From positions 1,726,698 to 1,790,697 of the forward strand of contig JAAVVV010000001.1 in the NCBI GenBank assembly GCA_023910605.1: a stretch of DNA of 64,000 nucleotides, in the 5' to 3' direction. Source of the stretch: Bosea sp. (in: a-proteobacteria) (GTDB lineage: Bacteria; Pseudomonadota; Alphaproteobacteria; Rhizobiales; Beijerinckiaceae). This document shows positions 52,573 through 62,958 of this stretch, in pieces. The notes beneath the pieces are model-generated. The model was not told the origin of the DNA and did no database searches. It worked only from the letters and a program-made list of their open reading frames with translations. The position numbers were made by a program, and so were the translations under genes. Positions within the stretch are counted from its first letter, which is position 1. Each line of letters starts with the position of its first letter.

Positions 52573-53097
52573 ATGCGCCGCGCCATCACCCTCGCCTTAG
52601 CCGCCAGCGTAGCTTTGGCCGCGGCCGGGGCCGCACAGACCGCTCTTGCGGAGAGCGAACCTGACCTGATCTTCAAGAAGTCCACAGTGTGGAAGATGCT
52701 GACCCCCGACGACAAGCTCGCGGTTTACGGGGTCGATGATCCGCTGATCGATGGTGTGGCTTGCCACTACACCACGCCCGAACGCGGCGGGGTCGCCGGC
52801 ATGTTCGGCGTGGCCGAAGAGGTCTCGGACATTTCGCTAGCCTGCCGCCAGGTGGGCCCGATCCGCTTCAAGGCCAAGTTCGAGCAGGGCGATGTGATGC
52901 TGCGCGAGCGCCGCTCGCTGGTTTGGAAGCGGATGCAGATCGTGCGCGGCTGTGACGTGAAGCGCAACGTGCTGATCTACATGGTGTATTCGGACAGGCT
53001 CATCGAGGGCTCGCCCAAGAACTCGACCTCGAGCGTGCCGATCATGCCCTGGGGCGTGGCCGAGCCGGCTCCGAAATGCGCCGAATGGCTGAAGTGA
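52573..53097 (+). CDS. creA: CreA family exported protein
   Basis: 174 residues from ATG 52573. A signal peptide (AITLALAASVALAAAGAAQT) is followed by IFKKSTVWKMLTPDDKLAVY, DDPLIDGVACHYTTPERGG, GVAEEVSDISLACRQVGPIR and KRMQIVRGCDVKRNVLIYMV, all typical of CreA (PF05981). The function of CreA is unknown; it is a periplasmic protein in enterobacteria. It is divergent from the TRAP binding protein gene. Confidence 0.92.
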   Translation: MRRAITLALAASVALAAAGAAQTALAESEPDLIFKKSTVWKMLTPDDKLAVYGVDDPLIDGVACHYTTPERGGVAGMFGVAEEVSDISLACRQVGPIRFKAKFEQGDVMLRERRSLVWKRMQIVRGCDVKRNVLIYMVYSDRLIEGSPKNSTSSVPIMPWGVAEPAPKCAEWLK

Positions 53098-53100
53098 GCC

Positions 53101-53424
53101 TCAGTCCGCGCAAGCGATCATCAGCGGCGGATCCTTCGGGGCGCCGCCGCGCCCGCCAACCGAGCCGGTGATTTCGGTCGGGGACACCGCGCCGAACGAG
53201 GCGGCGCGCACGAAGCCCTTCGATTCGCACCAGGCATTGGCGACGATCTTGCCGCATTCGCGATTGCCGGAGATGCAGTCGGCCACGCCGTAGCCATCGC
53301 TGGCCGGCAGCAGGAACACGCTCTGATCGCTCTTGCCGCGCGGGGCGGCCGAGGGCACCACCGAAAACGAAACGGCGCCGGCGGCCACAAGCGCGAAGGA
53401 GAGGGACAGGACGACGCGGCGCAT
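53101..53424 (-). CDS. Small exported protein
   Basis: 107 residues from ATG 53424, where a signal peptide begins (VVLSLSFALVAAGAVSFSVV). The mature part contains paired Cys (VADCISGNRECGKIVANAWC, ending LMIACAD) and a conserved-looking NAWCESKGFVRAASFG stretch. This resembles small secreted proteins found widely in Hyphomicrobiales but no family is named. It converges on creA with a 3-base gap. Confidence 0.7.
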   Translation of the reverse strand: MRRVVLSLSFALVAAGAVSFSVVPSAAPRGKSDQSVFLLPASDGYGVADCISGNRECGKIVANAWCESKGFVRAASFGAVSPTEITGSVGGRGGAPKDPPLMIACAD

Positions 53425-53717
53425 GAAGAAAGGACCTTGGACAGGTTGAGAGCTGCGCTCAATCGATAAAGCGTGGACCGACACGCTTAAGATTTGATGA
53501 AGCATCCTCAGGCGCGAGAGCTGTTCCCTGAACGGCTGGCCCGCCGGTCAGCCTCTTGACCAAAGCGGCCACAAAAGGCAAGACAAACCGATGATGATCT
53601 CGGCCACCTTCGCTCTCGCGATTTGCAGGATTTGCAGCTAGCTCACACGCTGGCTGGAGCCGTCTCGTCTTCTTAACGCACAGATGACAAGCGATCCGGC
53701 CGGAGGTCGGACAGGCC

Positions 53718-55298
<1,581 letters not shown>

Positions 55299-55320
55299 GC
55301 GTCGGGCCAGAGCGGCGCAA

Positions 55321-55468
55321 CCCCTCTCCGCACCCCTCCCGCAAGGGGAGAGGTGACTTCGACGACGTGACCGTTCAGCAAATCCCGGCGCCAGGCCCGC
55401 TCATCGAAGACAGAGCGCAACTGCCAAAGCCCCCCTCTCCCCTTGCGGGAGAGGGTGAGGGAGAGGGG
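55321..55468. repeat. Inverted repeat of the CTCTCCCCTTGCGGGAGAGG type
   Basis: The left copy (55321-55353) contains CCCGCAAGGGGAGAGG and the right copy (55431-55468) contains CCTCTCCCCTTGCGGGAGAGG in opposite orientation, around a 77-base loop. Similar palindromes are dispersed in many alphaproteobacterial genomes. The right arm ends in GAGGGAGAGGGG, which supplies the ribosome site of the DUF559 gene. Confidence 0.85.
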
Positions 55469-55477
55469 TCGCGCGGC

Positions 55478-55849
55478 ATGGCGGCAGCGGCGCAGACGCG
55501 CGGCCAACGCTTGCGGACCTTTGCCAAGGCCATGCGCAAGGCGCCGACCGATGCCGAGCGAGTGTTATGGAGGCTGGTGCGTGGCCACAGGCTCGATGGC
55601 TTCAAGTTCAGGCGCCAGCAGCCCATCGGGCCATACATCGCCGACATCGCCTTTCTGGAACGGCGGCTGATCGTGGAAGCGGATGGCGCGCAGCACAATG
55701 AAAGTCCGCGCGACATGCTCCGAGATGCGTGGCTGGCCTCGCAGGGCTTTCATGTCCTGCGCTTCTGGAACCATGAGATCTTGAGCAGTCCGCAGATGAT
55801 CGAGGACACGATATGGCGCGAACTGCACACCAAAGAGACACAACCATGA
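55478..55849 (+). CDS. DUF559 (Vsr-like) endonuclease-fold protein
   Basis: 123 residues from ATG 55478. The core matches DUF559: AKAMRKAPTDAERVLWRLVR, LDGFKFRRQQPIGPYIADIA, LERRLIVEADGAQHNES (likely catalytic Glu-x-Asp) and LRFWNHEILSSPQMIEDTIW. An in-frame GTG at 55295 overlaps the cysS stop, but that longer start would translate the repeat. Its purine-rich ribosome site lies inside the right arm of the inverted repeat. DUF559 proteins resemble Vsr/REase-fold nucleases; the substrate is unknown. Its stop overlaps the next gene (ATGA). Confidence 0.88.
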   Translation: MAAAAQTRGQRLRTFAKAMRKAPTDAERVLWRLVRGHRLDGFKFRRQQPIGPYIADIAFLERRLIVEADGAQHNESPRDMLRDAWLASQGFHVLRFWNHEILSSPQMIEDTIWRELHTKETQP

Positions 55850-56070
55850 CCGCATCCGCAATCGACCCCGCCCGCGTGAACGCGCTCATCGAGGCGCGCA
55901 TCGCGGCACGCAGCGCCCGCGATTTCGCCGAGGCCGACAGGCTGCGAGCCGAGATCGTGGCGCTCGGCGTCGTGCTGATGGACGCCAGGGACCCGGTGAC
56001 GGGCGAACTCAGCTCGACCTGGCGGCCGGCCCCCGAGCCCGGCGAAAGCGGCACGGAGCCGACGCCATGA
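55846..56070 (+). CDS. Stand-alone paralogue of the CysS C-terminal tail
   Basis: 74 residues from ATG 55846. It aligns with the end of the CysS encoded 550 bases upstream: ARSARDFAEADRLRAEIVAL against [20 protein letters not shown], then DPVTGELSSTWR against [12 protein letters not shown]. The identity is moderate, so the duplication is old. It contains no catalytic part of CysS. Start and stop both overlap neighbours by four bases (ATGA), so it is translated as part of the operon. A role with CysS or tRNA-Cys is a guess. Confidence 0.8.
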   Translation: MTASAIDPARVNALIEARIAARSARDFAEADRLRAEIVALGVVLMDARDPVTGELSSTWRPAPEPGESGTEPTP

Positions 56071-56567
56071 GCTATGCCCTGCGCCCTGCGCTTCCCGCCG
56101 ATTTCGCCGATCTCGGCATCCTGTTCCAGGCCTCCATCGAGGAACTTGCCTCCGATGCCTATTCCGACGAGCAGCGCGCGCTCTGGGGCGCGAAGGCCGA
56201 TGATGAAAAGGCGTGGTCGAAGCACCTGTCGGGCTGCCTCGTGCTTGTCGCCGAGGAGGATGGCGAGCCGGTAGGCTTCGCGGCCATGCGCGACAACACG
56301 GTCATCGAGAACGTGCATGTCCACCCGGACATGGCCTTCATGGGCGTGGGCCGCCAGTTGATGGACGCTCTGGAGCGCCTCGCGCAGGCGCGCGGCGCGG
56401 CGAAGATGGCCGTGGCCGCCACGGACAATGCGCTGCCCTTCTTCGAGCGGCTGGGCTATGTCGCGGTGCGGCGCTCGACCTTGAGCATCGGCGAGGAATG
56501 GCTGCCCAGCATGGTCATGGAAAAACCGCTCAGCCCGGAGCCTGCCGAAGACGGGGACGGGCCATGA
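56067..56567 (+). CDS. GNAT-family N-acetyltransferase
   Basis: 166 residues. The GNAT fold is visible: YALRPALPADFADLGILFQA at the start, LVLVAEEDGEPVGFAAMRDN as the central strand, VHPDMAFMGVGRQLMDALER as the acetyl-CoA pyrophosphate loop (variant of R/QxxGxG/A), and ALPFFERLGYVAVRRSTLSI as the end. The acceptor is unknown. It is coupled to the CysS-tail gene and to cimA by ATGA overlaps. Confidence 0.92.
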   Translation: MSYALRPALPADFADLGILFQASIEELASDAYSDEQRALWGAKADDEKAWSKHLSGCLVLVAEEDGEPVGFAAMRDNTVIENVHVHPDMAFMGVGRQLMDALERLAQARGAAKMAVAATDNALPFFERLGYVAVRRSTLSIGEEWLPSMVMEKPLSPEPAEDGDGP

Positions 56568-58165
56568 GCGCTGCGGCCGAACGGGTCTATCTCTTCGACA
56601 CCACGCTGCGCGACGGCGCGCAGACCACCGGCGTCGATTTCTCGCTCTCCGACAAGCGCAGCATCGCCGCGCTGCTCGATGGCCTCGGCATCGATTATGT
56701 CGAGGGCGGCTATCCGGGCGCCAACCCGCTCGACACCGCCTTCTTCGCGGAGAAGGCCACGAGCCGCGCCAGGTTCGCCGCCTTCGGCATGACGCGCCGG
56801 CCCGGCCGCAGCGCCTCGAACGATCCGGGCATCGCCGGGCTTCTTGATGCCAGGGCGGACACCATCGTCTTCGTGGCCAAGAGCTGGGATTACCATGTCC
56901 GCGTCGCGCTCGGGACGAGCAACGAGGACAATCTCGCCTCGATCGCCGAGAGCGTGAAGGCCGCCATCGGCGCAGGCCGCGAAGCTATCGTCGATTGCGA
57001 GCATTTCTTCGACGGCTTCAAGGCCAATCCCGAATACGCGCTGGCCTGCGCCCGCACCGCATTTGAGGCCGGCGCGCGCTGGGTCGTGCTGTGCGACACC
57101 AATGGCGGCACGTTGCCTGCGGAGGTGGCGTCCATTGTGCGGCGCACGGCGGAGATCGTGCCCGGAAGCCATATCGGCATTCATGCGCATGATGATTGCG
57201 GCTGCGCGGTGGCCAATTCGCTGGCGGCGGTCGAGGCCGGCGCGCGCCAGATCCAGGGCACGCTGAACGGGCTGGGCGAGCGCTGCGGCAACGCCAACCT
57301 CGTCACCCTCATCGGCGCCCTGAAGCTCAAGCCCACGCTGGCCAGCCGCTACGCCATTGGCGTGGACGAGGCGCGGCTGGGCGACCTGACCAAGGCCTCG
57401 CGCCAGCTCGACGAGATCCTCAACCGCTCGCCCAACCGCCACGCGCCCTTCGTCGGCGCTTCGGCCTTCGCCACCAAGGCGGGCATCCATGCCTCGGCCG
57501 TGCTCAAGGAGCCGGAAACCTATGAGCATGTCAGGCCAGAGGCGGTGGGCAACCAGCGGCGCGTGCTGGTCTCCGATCAGGCCGGCAAGTCCAACCTCGT
57601 CGCCGAACTCGAGCGCATCGGCGTCACCATCGACAAGGCCGATCCGCGCCTTGGCCGCGTGCTGGCCGAAGTGAAGGAGAAGGAGGCGCAAGGCTATGCC
57701 TATGAGGGCGCGGACGCGTCCTTCTTCCTGCTTGCCAAGCGCGTGATGGGTCAGGTGCCATCCTATTTCGATGTCGAACGCTTCAAGGTCAATGTCGAGC
57801 GTCGCTACAATGCCGTGGGCGAGCTGGTCACCTTTTCCGAAGCCATCGTGAAGGTCAGGATCGGGGGGCAGTCGCGCATGTCGGTCGCTGAGGGCAACGG
57901 CCCTGTCAACGCGCTCGACAAGGCGCTGCGCAAGGATCTCGGCCGTTATCAGGAGTTCATCAAGGCCCTGAAGCTGGTGGACTACAAGGTCCGCATCTTC
58001 CAGGGCGGCACCGATGCGGTGACGCGTGTGCTGATTGATTCCGCCGATGGCTCTGAACGCTGGACCACGGTCGGTGTCAGCCCGAACATCATCGACGCCT
58101 CATTCCAGGCGCTGGTCGATTCGATCACCTATCGGCTGGTGCGGGCCGGGGCGAAGGGCGAGTAG
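56564..58165 (+). CDS. cimA: (R)-citramalate synthase
   Basis: 533 residues from ATG 56564. The HMGL-like TIM barrel has VYLFDTTLRDGAQTTGVDFS, IDYVEGGYPGANPLDTAFF (the second-position Pro and Asn fit CimA rather than LeuA), and GIHAHDDCGCAVANSLAAVE for the metal His pair. A C-terminal regulatory domain follows (VNVERRYNAVGELVTFSEAI). It condenses pyruvate and acetyl-CoA in isoleucine biosynthesis. Last gene of the coupled cysS run. Confidence 0.93.
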   Translation: MSAAAERVYLFDTTLRDGAQTTGVDFSLSDKRSIAALLDGLGIDYVEGGYPGANPLDTAFFAEKATSRARFAAFGMTRRPGRSASNDPGIAGLLDARADTIVFVAKSWDYHVRVALGTSNEDNLASIAESVKAAIGAGREAIVDCEHFFDGFKANPEYALACARTAFEAGARWVVLCDTNGGTLPAEVASIVRRTAEIVPGSHIGIHAHDDCGCAVANSLAAVEAGARQIQGTLNGLGERCGNANLVTLIGALKLKPTLASRYAIGVDEARLGDLTKASRQLDEILNRSPNRHAPFVGASAFATKAGIHASAVLKEPETYEHVRPEAVGNQRRVLVSDQAGKSNLVAELERIGVTIDKADPRLGRVLAEVKEKEAQGYAYEGADASFFLLAKRVMGQVPSYFDVERFKVNVERRYNAVGELVTFSEAIVKVRIGGQSRMSVAEGNGPVNALDKALRKDLGRYQEFIKALKLVDYKVRIFQGGTDAVTRVLIDSADGSERWTTVGVSPNIIDASFQALVDSITYRLVRAGAKGE

Positions 58166-58203
58166 GCTTGCCCGCCGCCCGCGGTGGCGCGCGTGGCGGC
58201 GGA

Positions 58204-58551
58204 TCAGTCGGTCAGCCGGATCTGGCGCTCGCCGCACAGGTTGGTGCTGTCGGAATCATTTTCGCTGTCGTCATCGAAGCGGGCGAGCACGAAATAGGTG
58301 CAGCCGCTCGGCCGGGTCAGCCGGAGCCTCACCTGGGCGCCGGGAGCCAGCGGCTTGGCGAGCTTGCCGACGAGGCGCGGCTGCTGGCCGGTGGTGGCGA
58401 TCTCGAGGGCGGTCAGCGTCACGCTGCGGGCATTGATGATAATCAGCTCCGCCGGCGGGCGCTGCGCGGACTGCGCCAGGGCAGGGCCGGCTATTGCCGC
58501 CGATGCGGCCGCAGCCGCCGCGATGGGCCATGATATCGATGGAACGCGCAT
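58204..58551 (-). CDS. Small exported protein
   Basis: 115 residues from ATG 58551, where a signal peptide begins (SWPIAAAAAASAAIAGPALAQ). The mature part is beta-rich (ELIIINARSVTLTALEIATT; VGKLAKPLAPGAQVRLRLTR) with two Cys (SGCTYFVLARFDDD, NLCGERQIRLTD), likely a disulfide. It resembles small exported proteins of unknown function common in Hyphomicrobiales. It converges on cimA with a 38-base gap and is divergent from the Atm1-type exporter gene. Confidence 0.75.
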   Translation of the reverse strand: MRVPSISWPIAAAAAASAAIAGPALAQSAQRPPAELIIINARSVTLTALEIATTGQQPRLVGKLAKPLAPGAQVRLRLTRPSGCTYFVLARFDDDSENDSDSTNLCGERQIRLTD

Positions 58552-58771
58552 GGAATATCCTCTTGTCGCAGATCGCCAACATGGGTGGGGCCGCCCGCTG
58601 GAGGCGGCGCGCTCCAATGAGACACCGTCGTCGCGGCACAAACAAGGTAAATCGCATGGACGGCGCCGCCCCCCGGCTGCGCTGGGGGCAGGGCGCGGTT
58701 GCAGGGAAAAGGGTCGTTCGCAAGGCCGCGCTGGCTTATATGCCGTGCTTCACCGTGGATGATCCGATCTG

Positions 58772-60688
58772 ATGTCGCCAGCGCCCCTTTCCCAGTCCTC
58801 AAGCGGCGCCAGGCGCCCCGCCGTCTCCGCGGGCAGCGGCGGCTTCGTCACGACCTTTCAGGCGCTCTGGCCCTATCTCTGGCCGAAGGACCGACGCGAC
58901 CTTCAGATCCGCGTCATCCTCGCCTTCGCGCTGCTGGTGATCGGCCGCGTCATCCTCGTCGGCGTGCCGTTCTCCTTCAAATACGCCACCGACGCCCTCA
59001 CGGCCGAGCAGGGCCGCGCCGGCTCGATCAGCTGGTCCTGGCTGGTCGCCGCGCCGCTGCTTCTCACCGCGATCTATGGCGTGATGCGCATCGGCTCCGC
59101 TGCCTTCATCCAGCTGCGTGATGCGGTGTTCGCGCCGGTGTTCATGCATGCCGTGCGCAAGCTGGCGCACCAGACCTTCGCCCATCTGCATCACCTCTCG
59201 CTGCGCTTCCATCTCGAGCGCAAGACCGGCGCGCTGACCCGCGTGCTGGAGCGCGGCCGATCGGGCATCGAGGACATGGTGCGGCTCGGGCTCAACCAGC
59301 TTGTGCCGGTCATCGTCGAGTTGACGCTCATCATCGTCGTGCTGCTGTTCACCTTCGACTGGCGATACGTGCTGCTGCTGCTCGCCATGGTCACGGTCTA
59401 CATGCTGTTCACCATCAGGGCGACCGAGTGGCGCATCAACATCCGCCGCAACATGAATGACAGCGACACCGACGCGAACGCGAAGGCGATCGATTCGCTG
59501 CTCAACTTCGAGACCGTGAAGTATTTCGGCGCCGAGCCGCGCGAGACCGCGCGCTACGACGTCGCGATGGCCAAGTACGAGCGCAACAGCGTCAAGGCCT
59601 ACCAGTCTCTGGCCGTGCTGAACTTTGGCCAGGCGGCGATCTTCTCGGTGGCGCTGACGATCGCGATGTGGATGTGCGTGGACGGCATCCGCTCGGATCG
59701 CAACACCATCGGCGATTTCGTGCTGATCAACGCACTGCTGATCCAGCTCTACACGCCGCTCAATTTCATGGGCACCGTCTATCGCGAGATCAAGCAGGCC
59801 ACGCTCAACATCGAGGAGATGTTCGCGCTGCTGGGCCGCGACCCCGAGATCATCGACAAGCCGGGTGCGAAGCCGCTTGCGGTCAGCGCGGGCGAGGTCC
59901 GCTTCGAGGACGTGCACTTTGCCTACATTGCCGAGCGGCCCATTCTCAAGGGCATCAGCTTCACGGTGCCGCCGGGCAAGACCATCGCCATCGTGGGTCC
60001 GTCCGGCGCGGGCAAGTCCACCATCTCGCGGCTGCTGTTCCGCTTCTACGAGCCGGGCTCCGGCCGCATCCTGATCGACGGCCAGCCCATCGCGGAGGTG
60101 ACGCAGGCCAGCCTGCGCGCCGCCATCGGCATGGTCCCGCAGGACACGGTGCTGTTCAACGACACCATCGGCTACAACATTGCCTATGGCCGAGACGGCG
60201 CCACCGATGACGAGGTGCGGAACGCCGCCGCCATGGCGCAGATCGACAGCTTCATCGCCTCGCTGCCCGAGGGCTACGCCACCCAGGTCGGCGAGCGCGG
60301 GCTAAAGCTCTCCGGCGGGGAGAAGCAGCGCGTCGCCATCGCCCGCACCTTGCTCAAGGCCCCGCCCGTGCTCGTGCTCGACGAGGCCACCAGCGCGCTT
60401 GATACGTTCACGGAGCGCGAGATCCAGGATGCGCTCGACAAGGTGTCGGTGGGGCGCACCACGCTCGTCATCGCTCACCGGCTTTCCACCGTCGTCAACG
60501 CCGACGAGATCATCGTGCTCGACAAGGGCCTGATCGCGGAGCGCGGCACCCATGACGGGCTGCTTCAGCAGGACGGCATCTATGCGGCGCTGTGGAACCG
60601 CCAGCGCGAGGTTGCCGTCGCCGAGGAAACCCTCAAGCGCGCGGCCGCCGCCGAGGAGCCGAGCGTGCGGGTGACGCTGACGCGATGA
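58772..60688 (+). CDS. Atm1-type ABC exporter (half-transporter)
   Basis: 638 residues. The N-terminal half is a six-helix transmembrane domain with Atm1-like segments (LHHLSLRFHLERKTGALTRV; DAVFAPVFMHAVRKLAHQTF). The C-terminal nucleotide-binding domain has GPSGAGKSTISRLLFRFYEP, LKLSGGEKQRVAIARTLLKA and LVLDEATSALDTFTEREIQD. Close relatives export glutathione-linked metals or iron-sulfur precursors. It is translationally coupled to the MFS gene (ATGA overlap). Confidence 0.93.
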   Translation: MSPAPLSQSSSGARRPAVSAGSGGFVTTFQALWPYLWPKDRRDLQIRVILAFALLVIGRVILVGVPFSFKYATDALTAEQGRAGSISWSWLVAAPLLLTAIYGVMRIGSAAFIQLRDAVFAPVFMHAVRKLAHQTFAHLHHLSLRFHLERKTGALTRVLERGRSGIEDMVRLGLNQLVPVIVELTLIIVVLLFTFDWRYVLLLLAMVTVYMLFTIRATEWRINIRRNMNDSDTDANAKAIDSLLNFETVKYFGAEPRETARYDVAMAKYERNSVKAYQSLAVLNFGQAAIFSVALTIAMWMCVDGIRSDRNTIGDFVLINALLIQLYTPLNFMGTVYREIKQATLNIEEMFALLGRDPEIIDKPGAKPLAVSAGEVRFEDVHFAYIAERPILKGISFTVPPGKTIAIVGPSGAGKSTISRLLFRFYEPGSGRILIDGQPIAEVTQASLRAAIGMVPQDTVLFNDTIGYNIAYGRDGATDDEVRNAAAMAQIDSFIASLPEGYATQVGERGLKLSGGEKQRVAIARTLLKAPPVLVLDEATSALDTFTEREIQDALDKVSVGRTTLVIAHRLSTVVNADEIIVLDKGLIAERGTHDGLLQQDGIYAALWNRQREVAVAEETLKRAAAAEEPSVRVTLTR

Positions 60689-61941
60689 GTGCAGCGGTCG
60701 CGCCGGCGCGGCGGCCTTTCCCGCTCTTCATCGCAGGCATCGCGCTCACCCAGATCCTTGGCTGGGGCACGACCTTCTATCTGCCCTCCATCCTCGACGA
60801 GCCGATCGGCCGCGATCTCGGCCTCGGGCGCGACGTGATCTATGGCGGCATCACGGTGATGCTTTTCGTCGCCGCGCTGGCCGGCCCCGGCCTCGGCGCC
60901 TGGATCGACCGGTCGGGCGCGCGCCAGCCGCTGCTGATCGGCAAGCTGCTGCTGGGCGCGGGTCTGGTCGGCATCGGGCTCAGCACCGGGCCCGTGACCT
61001 ATCTCGCCTCCTGGCTGCTCATCGGGCTGGCGACGCCGCTGGCCCTCAGCATCGGTTCGCTCGCGGCCGTGACGCAGAGCTTCCCCGAGCGCGGGCGGCG
61101 CGGGCTCAGCGCGCTGTTGCTGTTCGGCGGGCTCTCGAACGGGCTTGTCTGGCCGCTCACCGGCTGGCTGGAGGTCAACCTGGGCTGGCGAGCCGTATGC
61201 TTCATCTATGCCGGCCTGCAGGTCTTCCTGTGCCTGCCGCTGGTCCATGGCCTCGTGCGCGCACCCGCGGCATCGGCGGCTGCCGAGGCTGACGACAGCG
61301 CGCCGACGCCGGGCCAGCTCACGGCAGCGCAGCGCCGGCACGGCTTCTGGCTGCTCATCGTCGCCGCAGGCTTCAGCGGGCTCGTGTCATGGGGCCTGCC
61401 GCTCTATTTCGTGGCCATGTTCCGGGAAGCGGGCATGGACGCCGGCATGGCCATCATCCTGGCCTCCGTCACGGCCTATGCGACCTTTTTCGCGCGCGTC
61501 ACCGATTTTGCCCTGGCGGGACGGTTCACCGGCGTGCGGATCGCCGCGGCTGCGTCGCTGGGCTCGCCGATCGTGTTCGTGATGATGCTGGCCGCGCTGG
61601 GGCTGATGGCGCCGGGCGGGGCTCAGCTCGCGGCGCTTGGCGCCGCCATGGCCATATACGGCGTCGCCACTGGCCTCATCGCCACCTCGCGCGCCACATT
61701 GCCTTTCGAAATGTTCGGATCGAGCGGCTATGCCAGCATGCTGGGCCGGCTGTCCTTCTTCCTCAACCTGATGTTCGCGGCATCGCCGCTGCTCTTCGCC
61801 TTCATCTACGAGCGCGCCGGCCAGCAGATGGCGCTGTGGGTAGGGCTGGCTGGCAGCCTGTGCGCCGCCATCGCCTATCTGAGGCTCGACGCGCTGGTCG
61901 GCGGCGCCATGCCCCGGCCAGAGGCTTCAGGCCCCGCCTGA
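60685..61941 (+). CDS. MFS transporter
   Basis: 418 residues from ATG 60685 (overlapping the ABC gene stop). Twelve helices are visible, with the MFS signature after helix 2 (GAWIDRSGARQPLLIGKLLL). The N-terminus ALTQILGWGTTFYLPSILDE is typical of a bacterial MFS subgroup of unknown substrate. Coupling to the Atm1-type gene suggests joint expression, but no common substrate can be named. Confidence 0.92.
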   Translation: MSAAVAPARRPFPLFIAGIALTQILGWGTTFYLPSILDEPIGRDLGLGRDVIYGGITVMLFVAALAGPGLGAWIDRSGARQPLLIGKLLLGAGLVGIGLSTGPVTYLASWLLIGLATPLALSIGSLAAVTQSFPERGRRGLSALLLFGGLSNGLVWPLTGWLEVNLGWRAVCFIYAGLQVFLCLPLVHGLVRAPAASAAAEADDSAPTPGQLTAAQRRHGFWLLIVAAGFSGLVSWGLPLYFVAMFREAGMDAGMAIILASVTAYATFFARVTDFALAGRFTGVRIAAAASLGSPIVFVMMLAALGLMAPGGAQLAALGAAMAIYGVATGLIATSRATLPFEMFGSSGYASMLGRLSFFLNLMFAASPLLFAFIYERAGQQMALWVGLAGSLCAAIAYLRLDALVGGAMPRPEASGPA

Positions 61942-62061
61942 CGCAAGCCCCGGCCAAATCCGCGCGGGCGCCAACTGCCCTATGGCGCGCGCGGCCAATC
62001 GCGCTTAAATCAGGCCATCAATGCGGCTCCTTCCACGCCGTGAACCGAAAGCCGCGATTTC

Positions 62062-62760
62062 ATGTCCATCCTCGATTCCGTCCGCAAGATCTTCGTGCCC
62101 ATCCACAAGGAGGGTTATCCCTTCATCGCCATCGCGGCGGTGGCGACGGTCGTGCTGGGCAATCTTTGGTCGCCGTTCGGCTGGGTCGGCCTCATCATCA
62201 CCATCTGGATCTGCTATTTCTTTCGCGATCCCGTCCGCATCACCCCGCAGCGCGAAGGACTGGTGATCTCTCCCGCCGATGGCCGTGTGAGCATGATCGT
62301 GCAGGCCGTGCCGCCGCCGGAGCTGGAACTGCCGTCTGAGCCGATGACGCGCATCTCCGTGTTCATGAACGTCTTCGACTGCCACGTGAACCGCTCGCCG
62401 GTGAGCGGCACGGTGAAGAAGATCGCCTACACGCCCGGCCTGTTCCTCAATGCCGAACTGGACAAGGCCTCCGATGACAATGAGCGCAATGCGCTCCACA
62501 TCGAGACGGCCACCGGCCCGGTGCTGGTGGTGCAGATCGCAGGGCTCATCGCGCGCCGCATCGTGCCCTTCATCAAGGAGGGCGCCGTTCTGGCTCCGGG
62601 CGAGCGCTTCGGCCTGATCCGCTTCGGCAGCCGTGTCGATGTCTACCTGCCGCTCGGCACCAGGCCGCTGGTGTCCGAAGGCCAGACCGCCATCGCCGGC
62701 GAAACCGTGCTCGCAGACCTGCGCTCGACCGAGACGCCGCGAATCTTCCGCACGCAGTGA
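62062..62760 (+). CDS. psd: Phosphatidylserine decarboxylase
   Basis: 232 residues, the short alphaproteobacterial type. Motifs: [52 protein letters not shown], and the self-cleavage site [14 protein letters not shown] (cleavage expected at the Gly-Ser). The enzyme forms phosphatidylethanolamine at the inner membrane. The start has a short N-terminal membrane segment ([20 protein letters not shown]). pssA follows, completing the pathway. Confidence 0.95.
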   Translation: MSILDSVRKIFVPIHKEGYPFIAIAAVATVVLGNLWSPFGWVGLIITIWICYFFRDPVRITPQREGLVISPADGRVSMIVQAVPPPELELPSEPMTRISVFMNVFDCHVNRSPVSGTVKKIAYTPGLFLNAELDKASDDNERNALHIETATGPVLVVQIAGLIARRIVPFIKEGAVLAPGERFGLIRFGSRVDVYLPLGTRPLVSEGQTAIAGETVLADLRSTETPRIFRTQ

Positions 62761-62958
62761 CGTCGCGGCGGGGCGCTGGTTCTCACTGGAGCGCCAGCCC
62801 CTCGATCGCGGCGATGGTGCGCGAGCCGGTGTCATCTGAATCGGAGGATACGGCGACCCCCACCAGAGGGCCCGGCTCCCGCCGCGCGGTCGCATCGAGG
62901 CCGCCTGTTCACCCTTGCGAATATGCACTAGGTTGCGCCCTTCTGCGGAGAGGCCCCT

